Assembly (NCBI GenBank): GCA_024639905.1
Contig: JAHEGE010000003.1
Coordinates: 1-64,000, forward strand
Direction of reading: 5' to 3'
Length of the DNA stretch: 64,000 nt
Source of the DNA: Gammaproteobacteria bacterium
Lineage (GTDB): Bacteria > Pseudomonadota > Gammaproteobacteria > Pseudomonadales > Pseudohongiellaceae
Shown here: positions 1-7,283 of the stretch, one piece after another
Position numbering within the stretch: the stretch's first letter is position 1
How the letters are laid out: each line of letters opens with the position of its first letter
The notes under the pieces: generated by a model
The model's input: only the letters and a program-made list of their open reading frames with translations
What the model was told of the DNA's origin: nothing
The model's database searches: none
Position numbers and translations under genes: made by a program

Positions 1-283
1 TCCTAGGCCTTTCGAAATACTCTGAATTGTAGTCGTCGGGAAGCTCGCCAACGATTACGTCCAGCGAGGTGCGATAAATCACCTTGATCTTGGCCAAAAT
101 CTCGAGATCGAGATGGCAGCCGTAGTTGCGGATCGTCTCGATGTCTTCGAGCTGCTTGCGGGACACGCCTAAGAGCTGAGCGCCTTGATTCATGGAGTGG
201 CCAGCATCGATTCTCAGTTTGCGTATGGTGCGTTTCACGAGCACCGTGATGGGCGAGAATTTGGTAAATTGTGGATGCTTCAT
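1..283 (-). CDS. XRE-family helix-turn-helix regulator (C-terminus cut by window edge)
   Basis: The reverse strand reads open from an ATG at 283 to the window edge, giving 94 residues. Residues about 15-75 look like a Cro/C1-type helix-turn-helix domain: an amphipathic helix (IRKLRIDAG), then NQGAQLLGVSRKQLEDIE as the scaffold and recognition helices, then a helix ending DVIVGELP. It is probably a small DNA-binding regulator, either stand-alone or the antitoxin of a pair whose partner lies outside. No other in-frame start exists before an upstream stop. The best purine-rich stretch (ggaga) sits about 20 bases upstream, so the Shine-Dalgarno is weak. The target is unknown; paired TTGAAC dyads in the upstream gap are candidate operators. 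Confidence 0.75.
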   Translation of the reverse strand, partial: MKHPQFTKFSPITVLVKRTIRKLRIDAGHSMNQGAQLLGVSRKQLEDIETIRNYGCHLDLEILAKIKVIYRTSLDVIVGELPDDYNSEYFERPR

Positions 284-382
284 AGTTGACCGCGCGAGGG
301 CGTCTCCTTTCGATAGTGGTTAATCATTGCGTTAGTCGTGCTGCGAGTCGCTGTGATAGCTTCTTCAGCACCAGAGAAGACC

Positions 383-535
383 TTGAACCCCAGCAATTGT
401 GTTCAAACCCTTCTAAATGAGTCTACCGAATGCCGCGAGTGGCACAAAATTCGCGGGTGCGATGAGGAAATAAGTGAGCGAAAAGTGAAAAATTAGTCGA
501 TTTGCGGGCGTGTCCCACATTTGAACCCGTCAAAT
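383..535. promoter_or_regulatory. Two dyads sharing TTGAACCC (candidate operators)
   Basis: TTGAAC at 383-388 is matched by GTTCAA at 401-406 (12-base spacer). ATTTGA at 519-524 is matched by TCAAAT at 530-535 (5-base spacer). The octamer TTGAACCC occurs in both, at 383-390 and 521-528. Dyads beside an XRE regulator are typical operator geometry, but no binding data are available and the spacers differ. Confidence 0.3.
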
Positions 536-565
536 AGCCGGCAAAGGCGGCAAATGGAGGGGCGT

Positions 566-624
566 CTCGACTGCGGGACTCGAAAAGTCCCCAGTTGAGG
601 CTGGGCGCCGCAGGCCTACGCCCA
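566..624. other. Tandem strong hairpins, possible structured RNA or terminator
   Basis: 566-580 pairs with 586-599 around a CGAAA loop. The stem has 13 paired positions with one mismatch and one bulge, with GGGACT/AGTCCC at the tip. A second hairpin follows at once, TGGGCG (602-607) with CGCCCA (619-624). No U-tract follows on either strand, so a classical intrinsic terminator is unlikely. It could be the 5' leader of the SlyD-like gene, a small RNA or a palindromic repeat element. Confidence 0.4.
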
Positions 625-721
625 AAGACAGCATTCAATCAATCCTCTCGCGAACGAAAATGAGTTAATCTTGGCGCCACGACCGCCCGAAGGCGGTCGA
701 TTCCCCATTGGAGAGAGAGAA

Positions 722-1279
722 GTGACAGACGCGAACACGGATAACGGCCAGCAAGACGCTGCCAGCGCAACGGACAGCATAGCGCTTAACAAGGTGGTGA
801 GTTTTCACTATCGCTTGGCGGAGGTTGCCCCCGATGGCAGCCATGGCGATTGGATGGAACAGTCTTACGACAGCGCACCGCTCTATTATCTGCACGGCTT
901 CCATAATGTGGTGGTTGGGCTCGAACGCGCGCTCGAGGGTAAGGCTGTGGGCGACAAGATCGAGATTACTCTGAAGCCTGAGGAGGCCTACGGCCCGCGG
1001 CAGGCAAACGCGATGCAGCGCGTGCCGCTTAAGCATCTGCAGTTCGGCAAGGGCGTTAGCCGGCCGGTGCCCGGCACGGTGGCTGCGGTAAAGACCGACA
1101 AGGGCGTGCGCAATGTGGTGGTAGCCAAGGTGGGCAAGTTCAACGCCGATGTCGATTTCAACCATCCGCTCGCTGGCCGCACGTTGTATTACGAGATCGA
1201 GGTAGTCGATATGCGCGACGCGAGTGCTGAAGAATTAGCGCACGGGCACGTACATGGCCCCGGTGGGCACCATCACTAA
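722..1279 (+). CDS. SlyD-like FKBP-type peptidyl-prolyl cis-trans isomerase
   Basis: Encodes about 185 residues. After a polar leader comes an FKBP core with the insert-in-flap arrangement of SlyD proteins: FHYRLAE, then GLERALEGKAVGDKIEITLKPEEAYGPR, an inserted flap domain of about 55 residues, and a return strand NHPLAGRTLYYEIEV. The C-terminus is histidine-rich (HGHVHGPGGHHH), as in nickel-binding SlyD. The expected role is cytoplasmic proline isomerisation, chaperone activity and metal handling. I chose the GTG at 722 because GGAGAGAGAG lies just upstream; a TTG at 671 would add 17 unrelated residues. The next gene starts 100 bp later on the same strand. Confidence 0.88.
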   Translation: MTDANTDNGQQDAASATDSIALNKVVSFHYRLAEVAPDGSHGDWMEQSYDSAPLYYLHGFHNVVVGLERALEGKAVGDKIEITLKPEEAYGPRQANAMQRVPLKHLQFGKGVSRPVPGTVAAVKTDKGVRNVVVAKVGKFNADVDFNHPLAGRTLYYEIEVVDMRDASAEELAHGHVHGPGGHHH

Positions 1280-1379
1280 AGCACCGACTTCGGATTTGCC
1301 TGAGTGATTGGCAGGGCCTGATATCTGGTGTTAAATGAAGCACATCGAGTCTGAAAAACAACAAAGTGGAGAGTAAACA

Positions 1380-2588
1380 ATGAGCACTGACGATCGCCAA
1401 GACCAAAGTCCATATCGCGAAGACGTGCAGCCAGAATCGACAACACGCCGGTCATTGCTGAAGGGTGTTGCCGGAGCCGCGGGTGTGGCGGCGATGCCGA
1501 ATTTCCTCTTCCCCGCGCTAGCCCAAGGCGAGCGGCTCGTGCCTTTTACCGATGTGCCAGAGACGTTTTTAGTGAATCCCGTGCGGCCCAATTCCACCCA
1601 TTGGCTAGACACCCGCGAGATCGACAGCTACTTCACCGATAACGAAGATTTCTACCTCGTCCAACACTACGGCCAGCCCGAAGTCGACAACGACTCCTAT
1701 CGCCTGCGTGTAACCGGCATGGTCGATAAGGAGCTCGATCTGTCGCTCGACGACCTCAAGCAGCGTGACGTGTTCGAGCAGCAGGTGGGTTTTGAATGTG
1801 GCGGCAATGGCCGACGTTTGTTTAACGGCTTAGTGGGCAACGCTTACTGGCGCGGCGTGACGCTGCACAGGCTGTTGGAAGAAGCTGGTATTCAAGACGG
1901 TGCGAAAGAAATCGTGTTTTTCGGCGCCGATATTCAACTGCAAGAAGTCCACTCGCGCGGCGTGGAAGTTGAGAAAGCGTTTGCGCGCAGTTTGTCGATA
2001 GAAGACGCGATGCGTCCCGAGAATATGCTCGCCTATGAGATGAATGGCGAGGCATTGCCTCACTATCATGGTAAGCCTGTGCGCTTACTGGTGCCGGGCC
2101 ACTACGGTGTCGCGAATGTGAAATGGTTAACCCAAATTCACGTACAAGATCGTCGTTATATGGGCCGTTTCATGGGGCGCGACTATGTCACGCTGAAGAA
2201 AGAAAACGTCGGTGGCGTCGAGCGCTGGGTCGAGAACTCGGTGGCTGAGATGAATCTGAAGTCGACGATAGTCCGCGTGGTGGAGAATGGTGGAAATTAC
2301 ACGATTCAGGGCTTCGCACTTAACGATGGCACGCCGCTGGAGTCGATCGAGGTGAAGGTCGACGACGGCCCTTGGCGTCGGGCTCAGATCAATCCGCGCT
2401 CAACCAAATACGCGTGGAAACTGTTCAGTTTCGACTGGGCGGATGCAACGCCTGGTGAGCACACGATCGTATCGCGCGTGACAGACATTAACGGCAACGT
2501 GCAGCTAACCGAAGCGGAAATGCCCGAAAAGCCGGCGTCGAGCTATTGGGAAGACTTCGCACAATTCCCGCGCACGATTACCCTGTAA
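1380..2588 (+). CDS. soxC: Tat-exported molybdopterin oxidoreductase, sulfite oxidase/SoxC family
   Basis: The protein has 402 residues. The N-terminus carries a twin-arginine signal (TRRSLLKG, Arg23-Arg24, then a hydrophobic stretch to ALAQ near 49), so it is exported folded. The Mo-cofactor domain contains FECGGNGRR with Cys140 as the expected molybdenum ligand, and VPGHYGVANVKWL. The C-terminal 120 residues match the Mo-oxidoreductase dimerisation domain. Family members oxidise sulfite, or act as SoxCD sulfur dehydrogenase with a cytochrome partner. No SoxD, cytochrome or other sox gene is nearby, so the symbol is tentative and an orphan sulfite dehydrogenase is equally likely. A GGAGAG site precedes the ATG. 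Its 3' end is close to or overlaps the polymerase gene that follows. Confidence 0.85.
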   Translation: MSTDDRQDQSPYREDVQPESTTRRSLLKGVAGAAGVAAMPNFLFPALAQGERLVPFTDVPETFLVNPVRPNSTHWLDTREIDSYFTDNEDFYLVQHYGQPEVDNDSYRLRVTGMVDKELDLSLDDLKQRDVFEQQVGFECGGNGRRLFNGLVGNAYWRGVTLHRLLEEAGIQDGAKEIVFFGADIQLQEVHSRGVEVEKAFARSLSIEDAMRPENMLAYEMNGEALPHYHGKPVRLLVPGHYGVANVKWLTQIHVQDRRYMGRFMGRDYVTLKKENVGGVERWVENSVAEMNLKSTIVRVVENGGNYTIQGFALNDGTPLESIEVKVDDGPWRRAQINPRSTKYAWKLFSFDWADATPGEHTIVSRVTDINGNVQLTEAEMPEKPASSYWEDFAQFPRTITL

Positions 2589-2626
2589 ATGAGTTGCCGC
2601 GTTACCAGTCCGCGGCATCGGCTCGC

Positions 2627-5167
2627 TTGACGGATGATCCGACACGGCAATCTTCTGATTTCGATGTCGGCTTCATCCTGTCGCGACAATTCCTCGATGT
2701 ACCCAGAAAAATCAAGCGACCTGGCACGAGCGAGAAGAAAGGCGCAAGCGGGGAGAAAGGCGCGAGCGGGGAGATCCGAATTATCCTCTGGCTCGCCACG
2801 GCTAATGGCGCCCGCCGGCTCGTTTTCGAGAACCAAGAAGCCGTCTGTTTCTTCCCTGCCGAACAGCTCGCACTCGTCGAATCCGCTATTGGCGAAAGCT
2901 CGCCAGCTGGTTCGAGCCTAAGCAGGCGCGCTGCCGCTTCGTGGCGTGTCGCACCGACCGCGCTGAAGAATTTTCAACACGCGCCAGTGATGGCGCTCTA
3001 CGCCCCAACTGCGAGTGCGCTAGCAGAGCTGCGCCGTCGTCTTTTGGCAAGCGGCGTTGCGCTGTCGGAAGCCGATATTCGACCTAGCGACAGATTCTTA
3101 ATGGAACGATTTATCACCGCCTCCCTCGCTTTTGATGCGGGGGCTGCGTCGACCCAGCCGCCTAACCCACGCATCAAAGCCGCGCCTTACAGGCCGACAC
3201 TTACGGCCCTATCGATTGATATCGAGACCGATATGCAGGCAGAAACCCTGTACTCAATTGCCGCCTTTGGCGCCGAGTCGCGGGTTGTGTTTATGGTGGG
3301 GGATGCGGCATGGCGGGACCGGCTGGAAAAGCAAGGAGAGCGCGAATCTGACTTTCGGCTCGAGATACTGCCTAGCGAGCGCGCTGTCATCTTGGCATTC
3401 ATCGAACACGTGCGGGTAGTTGATCCCGATGTATTGATTGGATGGAACGTGGTGAATTTCGATCTACGTACTTTACAGCGGGTGTGCGATCGTCTGCGCC
3501 TGTCTCTGCGACTGGGTCGTGGAGAAGAAGGCGAGGCCAGCGATGTAGTCTGGCGCGAGGCGCGCGGGCAGGGTGGTAATCGTGCCGCACGCTTCTACGC
3601 GACGCTGCCAGGTCGCTGCGCGTTAGATGGCATCGAACTCATGCGCTCGGCGACCTATTCATTCGAGAGTTTCTCCCTCGAAGCGGTATCGCGGTCGGTA
3701 TTGGGGCGCGGCAAGCTTGTCGACGACGTGGCGAACCGCGGCAGCGAAATAGGAAAGCTATTCACGACGGATAAACGGGGTCTTGCGCGTTATAACCTCG
3801 AGGACTGCAAATTAGTTTGGGACATCTTCGCCAAAGAGCGCCTGCTCGAATTTGCCGTCGAAAAAAGCCTTCTCACCGGGCTCGAGTTGGATCGCTACGG
3901 CGGGTCGGTGGCGGCATTGGATTTCCTCTACCTGCCACAGCTGCATCGCGCTGGCTACGTTGCACCGGCGGAGGGCAGCGGCGATAACAGCAATCTAAGC
4001 CCCGGTGGCTACGTGCTCGACTCCCAACCGGGGATATTCGACGACGTCGTCGTACTCGATTTTAAGAGCCTATACCCAAGCATCATGCGGACATTCCATG
4101 TCGATCCTCTGGCGCTCGCACGATCGAGTAGTGAGCCACGACCAATCAGCGGATTCGACGGCGGCAGTTTTGCTCGGGAGGGTGCGATACTGCCAGAGCT
4201 TATCGCAACGCTTTGGGCGGCGCGCGATAGAGCCAAGGCGGGTGGCGACGCGATCATGTCGCAGGCGATAAAAATCATTATGAATTCGTTCTATGGGGTG
4301 CTCGGTACACCAAGTTGCCGCTTCCTCGATACCCGCTTAGTGAGCTCGATTACCAAGCGTGGTCACCAGATTATTCTCGACAGCAAACATTACATCGAGG
4401 CGCGCGGAATGCGCGTGATCTATGGTGACACCGACTCTTTATTCGTACTCGTACCCAAGCGGCAGGGCGAGCGTGGCGACATCGCGAGTCAAAGCGAGGC
4501 GCTCGCACAGGACATGACGCAGTGGTGGCGTGAGAAAATTCGGCATGACGAGGGGGTCGAGAGCTTTCTTGAGATGGAGTTCGAAACTCATTTCTCAAAG
4601 TTTTTAATGCCAACCATTCGCGGCGCGGAAGCCGGCAGCAAGAAGCGTTATGCCGGCCTAGTTGAGGATGCGCGCGAAGAGAAGGGATACCGCTTAGTGT
4701 TTAAAGGGCTGGAATCTGTGCGGTCGGATTGGTCGCCGCTAGCACGCGAGTTTCAACGGGAGCTCTATGAAAGGATATTCCTCGGGCACGACTATGCGGA
4801 CTATATTCGCGAGACTGTCGATGCGCTGCGCGCGGGGCAGCTGGATCACAAACTTGTCTTCCGCAAACGTCTGCGCCGTAGCTTAAACGACTATGTGAAG
4901 AACGTCCCGCCGCATATCCAAGCCGCACGCAAGGCGCAAAGACAGCGTAGTCTGCGTGGGCTGCAGGTAGCCGAGGGGCAAAGCGAAAGCGGCTGGATAG
5001 AATACGTTATGACGAGGGCGGGCGCGGAGCCTTGTGAGTTCTTGCAGCTGCCGCCTGACTATGATTTCTACCTTGAGCGCCAACTCGAGCCGATCGCCGA
5101 TGCGATACTGGGTTTCGTAGACGATTCGATGGCGAAGTTATTCGGCCGCCAACTGGGCTTGTTCTGA
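2627..5167 (+). CDS. polB: DNA polymerase II (family B)
   Basis: A family B polymerase with 3'-5' exonuclease, used in replication restart and translesion bypass and usually SOS-controlled in enterics. All key motifs are visible: exonuclease SIDIETD, GWNVVNFDL and YNLEDCKLVWD; polymerase motif A DFKSLYPSI, motif B KIIMNSFYGVLG, motif C YGDTDSLF; and the C-terminus GRQLGLF, identical to that of E. coli Pol II. Homology to E. coli begins at VGFILSRQ, so the start must lie near 2627. That codon is TTG, and other in-frame options (TTG at 2593 and 2546) are also non-ATG. At about 846 residues it is longer than the roughly 783 of E. coli; part of the excess is a duplicated KGASGE segment near the N-terminus. 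No LexA box was identified. Confidence 0.93.
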   Translation: MTDDPTRQSSDFDVGFILSRQFLDVPRKIKRPGTSEKKGASGEKGASGEIRIILWLATANGARRLVFENQEAVCFFPAEQLALVESAIGESSPAGSSLSRRAAASWRVAPTALKNFQHAPVMALYAPTASALAELRRRLLASGVALSEADIRPSDRFLMERFITASLAFDAGAASTQPPNPRIKAAPYRPTLTALSIDIETDMQAETLYSIAAFGAESRVVFMVGDAAWRDRLEKQGERESDFRLEILPSERAVILAFIEHVRVVDPDVLIGWNVVNFDLRTLQRVCDRLRLSLRLGRGEEGEASDVVWREARGQGGNRAARFYATLPGRCALDGIELMRSATYSFESFSLEAVSRSVLGRGKLVDDVANRGSEIGKLFTTDKRGLARYNLEDCKLVWDIFAKERLLEFAVEKSLLTGLELDRYGGSVAALDFLYLPQLHRAGYVAPAEGSGDNSNLSPGGYVLDSQPGIFDDVVVLDFKSLYPSIMRTFHVDPLALARSSSEPRPISGFDGGSFAREGAILPELIATLWAARDRAKAGGDAIMSQAIKIIMNSFYGVLGTPSCRFLDTRLVSSITKRGHQIILDSKHYIEARGMRVIYGDTDSLFVLVPKRQGERGDIASQSEALAQDMTQWWREKIRHDEGVESFLEMEFETHFSKFLMPTIRGAEAGSKKRYAGLVEDAREEKGYRLVFKGLESVRSDWSPLAREFQRELYERIFLGHDYADYIRETVDALRAGQLDHKLVFRKRLRRSLNDYVKNVPPHIQAARKAQRQRSLRGLQVAEGQSESGWIEYVMTRAGAEPCEFLQLPPDYDFYLERQLEPIADAILGFVDDSMAKLFGRQLGLF
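2738..2773 (+). repeat. 18-bp tandem duplication inside polB
   Basis: Two head-to-tail 18-bp copies (2738-2755 and 2756-2773) differ at one base and encode KGASGE twice. The segment falls in a charged insertion absent from E. coli Pol II, between the first N-terminal strand and the conserved IRIILWLATANG stretch. It looks like recent slippage in a tolerant loop. Confidence 0.85.
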
Positions 5168-5191
5168 TCACCAATCGATTGAGATCGAGGG

Positions 5192-5220
5192 TTCCAATAG
5201 ACTGCGCTTAGGCATATTAT
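5192..5220 (+). promoter_or_regulatory. Candidate sigma-70 promoter for the ACT-domain gene
   Basis: TTCCAA at 5192-5197 and TATTAT at 5215-5220 are separated by 17 bases, 35 bp ahead of the ATG at 5256. The -10 matches well, the -35 moderately. Confidence 0.45.
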
Positions 5221-5255
5221 CTGCCCCGAATTCGTGTAGAGAAAGGATTCTATCC

Positions 5256-5786
5256 ATGCAGACTTACTTAGTTTTAACGATTATCGCCGACGACAGACCC
5301 GGGCTTGTCGACTCACTCGCCGCGACGATCGGTGCGCATTCTGGCAATTGGCTCGAGAGCAATATGTCGCAGCTCGCGGGCAAGTTCGCGGGAATCCTGC
5401 GCGTGAGCGTTGCAACTGATAGCGCGGCAGCGCTGGTCGCTGCACTCAATGCGCTGGGCACGAGCGGCACGGGGATGAAGTTGGTCATCGAGCAGGTTGA
5501 TGGTGTGAAAAGCGGCAATGGCGCAGACGCCGCTCGTGAGGCGCTAACCCTTGAGCTCGTGGCCAACGACCGTCCCGGCATCGTGAGTGAAATTTCGCGA
5601 ACGCTTGCCGAGCTTGCCGTCAATGTCGAATCGCTCACGAGCTTTTGCGAACCGGCACCGATGTCGGGCGAGCCTCTGTTTCGCGCGCGTGTCGAGTTGA
5701 GTATGCCAGCCGCATTGCGCCGCGGCGAACTCCGCGCACGGCTCGAAGGACTGGCGGACGACTTGATGGTCGAAATAGTCGACTAG
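5256..5786 (+). CDS. ACT-domain protein, GcvR-like
   Basis: The 176 residues form two ACT domains. The first (1-80) begins YLVLTIIADDRPGLVDSLAATI; the second (about 95-175) begins LELVANDRPGIVSEISRTLAEL. This tandem architecture is that of GcvR, which binds GcvA and represses the glycine cleavage operon in E. coli in response to glycine. In other gammaproteobacteria GcvR-like proteins sit apart from gcvTHP, as here, and their ligand is untested. A GAAAGGA site lies about 9 bases before the ATG. Its stop codon overlaps the stop of the convergent HAD gene. Confidence 0.85.
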   Translation: MQTYLVLTIIADDRPGLVDSLAATIGAHSGNWLESNMSQLAGKFAGILRVSVATDSAAALVAALNALGTSGTGMKLVIEQVDGVKSGNGADAAREALTLELVANDRPGIVSEISRTLAELAVNVESLTSFCEPAPMSGEPLFRARVELSMPAALRRGELRARLEGLADDLMVEIVD

Positions 5787-6490
5787 CCGCGCAGGCTGCG
5801 AATCTCCCAGCCGCGTGCACGGGCCTCCTGCTCGAGACGCGGGTCGGGATCTACCGCGACCGCGGTAGTTACCGCGCTAAGCAGCGGCAGGTCGTTGATC
5901 GAATCACTGTAGAGAATGCTGTCAGCGAGCGACGCCGAGCGATGCTGGCTTTCTGCAACAAGCTGACGCTGTCTTAACCATTCCTCAAGCTTCGCTATTT
6001 TGCCGTGCTGATAACACGGTGTACCTGCGATCTTGCCAGTATAGCGCAGCGACTCGCCGTCGCCGATAGTCTCAAGCCCAGTCGCAATAAGATGCTCGAC
6101 GCCGAAGGCGTCAGCTATGGGCCGGGTTATAAACTCGTTGGTCGCGGTAATGATGACACACAGATCGCCCGCATCCCTGTGGCTGTTCACCAAGGCGATA
6201 GCCTGCGGCAGCATGATCTTTGCCACCTCGGTAGTAACAAACTCTGCGCGCAGCGCTTCCAACTCACGCGGCGGGAGCTCGAGAATCGGTTGCAATGTGA
6301 ACGCCACATAACCATGGATGTCCAACTCGCCGCGCGTGTACTGTGCGTAAAACGCGTCGTTTTGCGCTCGGTGTGTCGCTTCGTCGACAAGGCCACGGTC
6401 TATCAAGAATTCGCCCCACGCGTGGTCGCTGTCACCAGCGAGTAAGGTGTTGTCTAAATCGAATAAGGCAAGCTTGGGGGCGGTGGTCAT
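5783..6490 (-). CDS. HAD-superfamily IB phosphatase (SerB-like)
   Basis: The protein has 235 residues starting MTTAPKLALFDLDNTLL. The DLDNTLL motif supplies the nucleophile and acid aspartates of HAD phosphatases. Further motifs are CVIITATN (motif II threonine), a lysine region near HGKIAKLEEW, and YSDSINDLPLL (motif IV acidic pair). The family (HAD-SF-IB) resembles phosphoserine phosphatase, but the substrate is not established. The reading frame extends 108 codons further upstream, but homology and the promoter at 6531-6558 favour the ATG at 6490. It diverges from rppH, the same arrangement as in Pseudomonas. Confidence 0.88.
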   Translation of the reverse strand: MTTAPKLALFDLDNTLLAGDSDHAWGEFLIDRGLVDEATHRAQNDAFYAQYTRGELDIHGYVAFTLQPILELPPRELEALRAEFVTTEVAKIMLPQAIALVNSHRDAGDLCVIITATNEFITRPIADAFGVEHLIATGLETIGDGESLRYTGKIAGTPCYQHGKIAKLEEWLRQRQLVAESQHRSASLADSILYSDSINDLPLLSAVTTAVAVDPDPRLEQEARARGWEIRSLRG

Positions 6491-6530
6491 AGAGATCCTC
6501 GACTCAACAGCGAATGGCGTAAAGCGCCGC

Positions 6531-6558
6531 ATTATACGCGCTGGCCGCACCGCGACAA
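6531..6558 (-). promoter_or_regulatory. Sigma-70 promoter for the HAD phosphatase gene
   Basis: On the reverse strand a perfect TATAAT (6531-6536) lies 16 bases from TTGTCG (6553-6558). A transcript starting near 6524 would give a leader of about 34 bases to the ATG at 6490. Confidence 0.65.
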
Positions 6559-6692
6559 CAGGTGCGCGAAACGGCGTATTCGTATCTGTTTGTATTTGTT
6601 GGGGTAATTTTCTTTCTGGTGGTGAGGCCGATTGAAATCTCGACCGCATCTGTGAAACAATGCCGCATCGATTTCTAGAAGGTAGTGCGCGC

Positions 6693-7184
6693 GTGATTGA
6701 CTCCGAGGGTTTCAGGCTTAATGTCGGGATCGTAATTTGTAATACCCAAGGCCAACTGCTGTGGGCGAAGCGCATTGGCCAGAGTTCTTGGCAGTTTCCG
6801 CAGGGCGGCATCAAATACCAAGAGTCTGCCGAGGATGCTCTTTACCGTGAGCTCGAAGAGGAAGTGGGTTTGCAGCAACATCATGTGCGCTTGCTGCATC
6901 AAACCGATGACTGGCTGCATTATCGCTTGCCGGAAAACTACATCCGCCGCAACAAAGAGCCTTTGTGTATTGGTCAGAAACAGAAATGGTTTCTGCTCGG
7001 GCTCGAAAGCCCCGAAGAAGAAATTGTGTTGAGTAAGTCGGGCACGCCGGAATTCGACGACTGGCGCTGGGTAAACTATTGGTACCCAGTCGAGCAGGTC
7101 ATTGCGTTCAAGCGTGATGTCTATCGTTCTGCGCTCGAACAGCTACAGATTCCGCTCGAACGATATGTGGCAGAAAACGGTTAA
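6693..7184 (+). CDS. rppH: RNA pyrophosphohydrolase RppH
   Basis: The 163-residue Nudix hydrolase removes pyrophosphate from the 5' end of mRNA and so triggers RNase E decay. The N-terminus [16 protein letters not shown] and the Nudix box, [17 protein letters not shown] then EEEVGL, match E. coli RppH almost residue for residue. I start at the GTG at 6693 because it aligns with the E. coli methionine and has AGAAGG ten bases upstream; an ATG at 6660 would add 11 unrelated residues. It precedes ptsP by 99 bp, the conserved gammaproteobacterial order. Confidence 0.95.
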   Translation: MIDSEGFRLNVGIVICNTQGQLLWAKRIGQSSWQFPQGGIKYQESAEDALYRELEEEVGLQQHHVRLLHQTDDWLHYRLPENYIRRNKEPLCIGQKQKWFLLGLESPEEEIVLSKSGTPEFDDWRWVNYWYPVEQVIAFKRDVYRSALEQLQIPLERYVAENG

Positions 7185-7283
7185 GCAATGAACCCCACGC
7201 GTACTCAGTTCTTCGCCGTCATTAATTAGACGCGCCCTTGCAGAGCATTCGGCGCAGCCCTTAAAGCAGGAGCCGAACACAGC

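Larger units (their letters stand above)
284..721. other. 438-bp intergenic region
   Basis: This gap lies between the divergently oriented XRE regulator and the SlyD-like gene. I see no convincing gene in it. It holds two TTGAACCC-containing dyads (383-406 and 519-535) and two adjacent hairpins (566-599 and 602-624), listed separately. A 71-codon reverse-strand frame at 423-638 runs straight through both hairpins and has an unlikely composition, so I do not call it. Confidence 0.6.

Noticed and set aside
423-638. 71-codon reverse-strand frame in the first intergenic gap
   Set aside because: It runs through two strong hairpins and a dyad, has arginine- and alanine-rich shadow-like composition and no credible ribosome binding site.
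671-721. TTG start extending the SlyD-like protein by 17 residues
   Set aside because: The added residues are unlike the family and the GTG at 722 has a clear purine-rich site just upstream.
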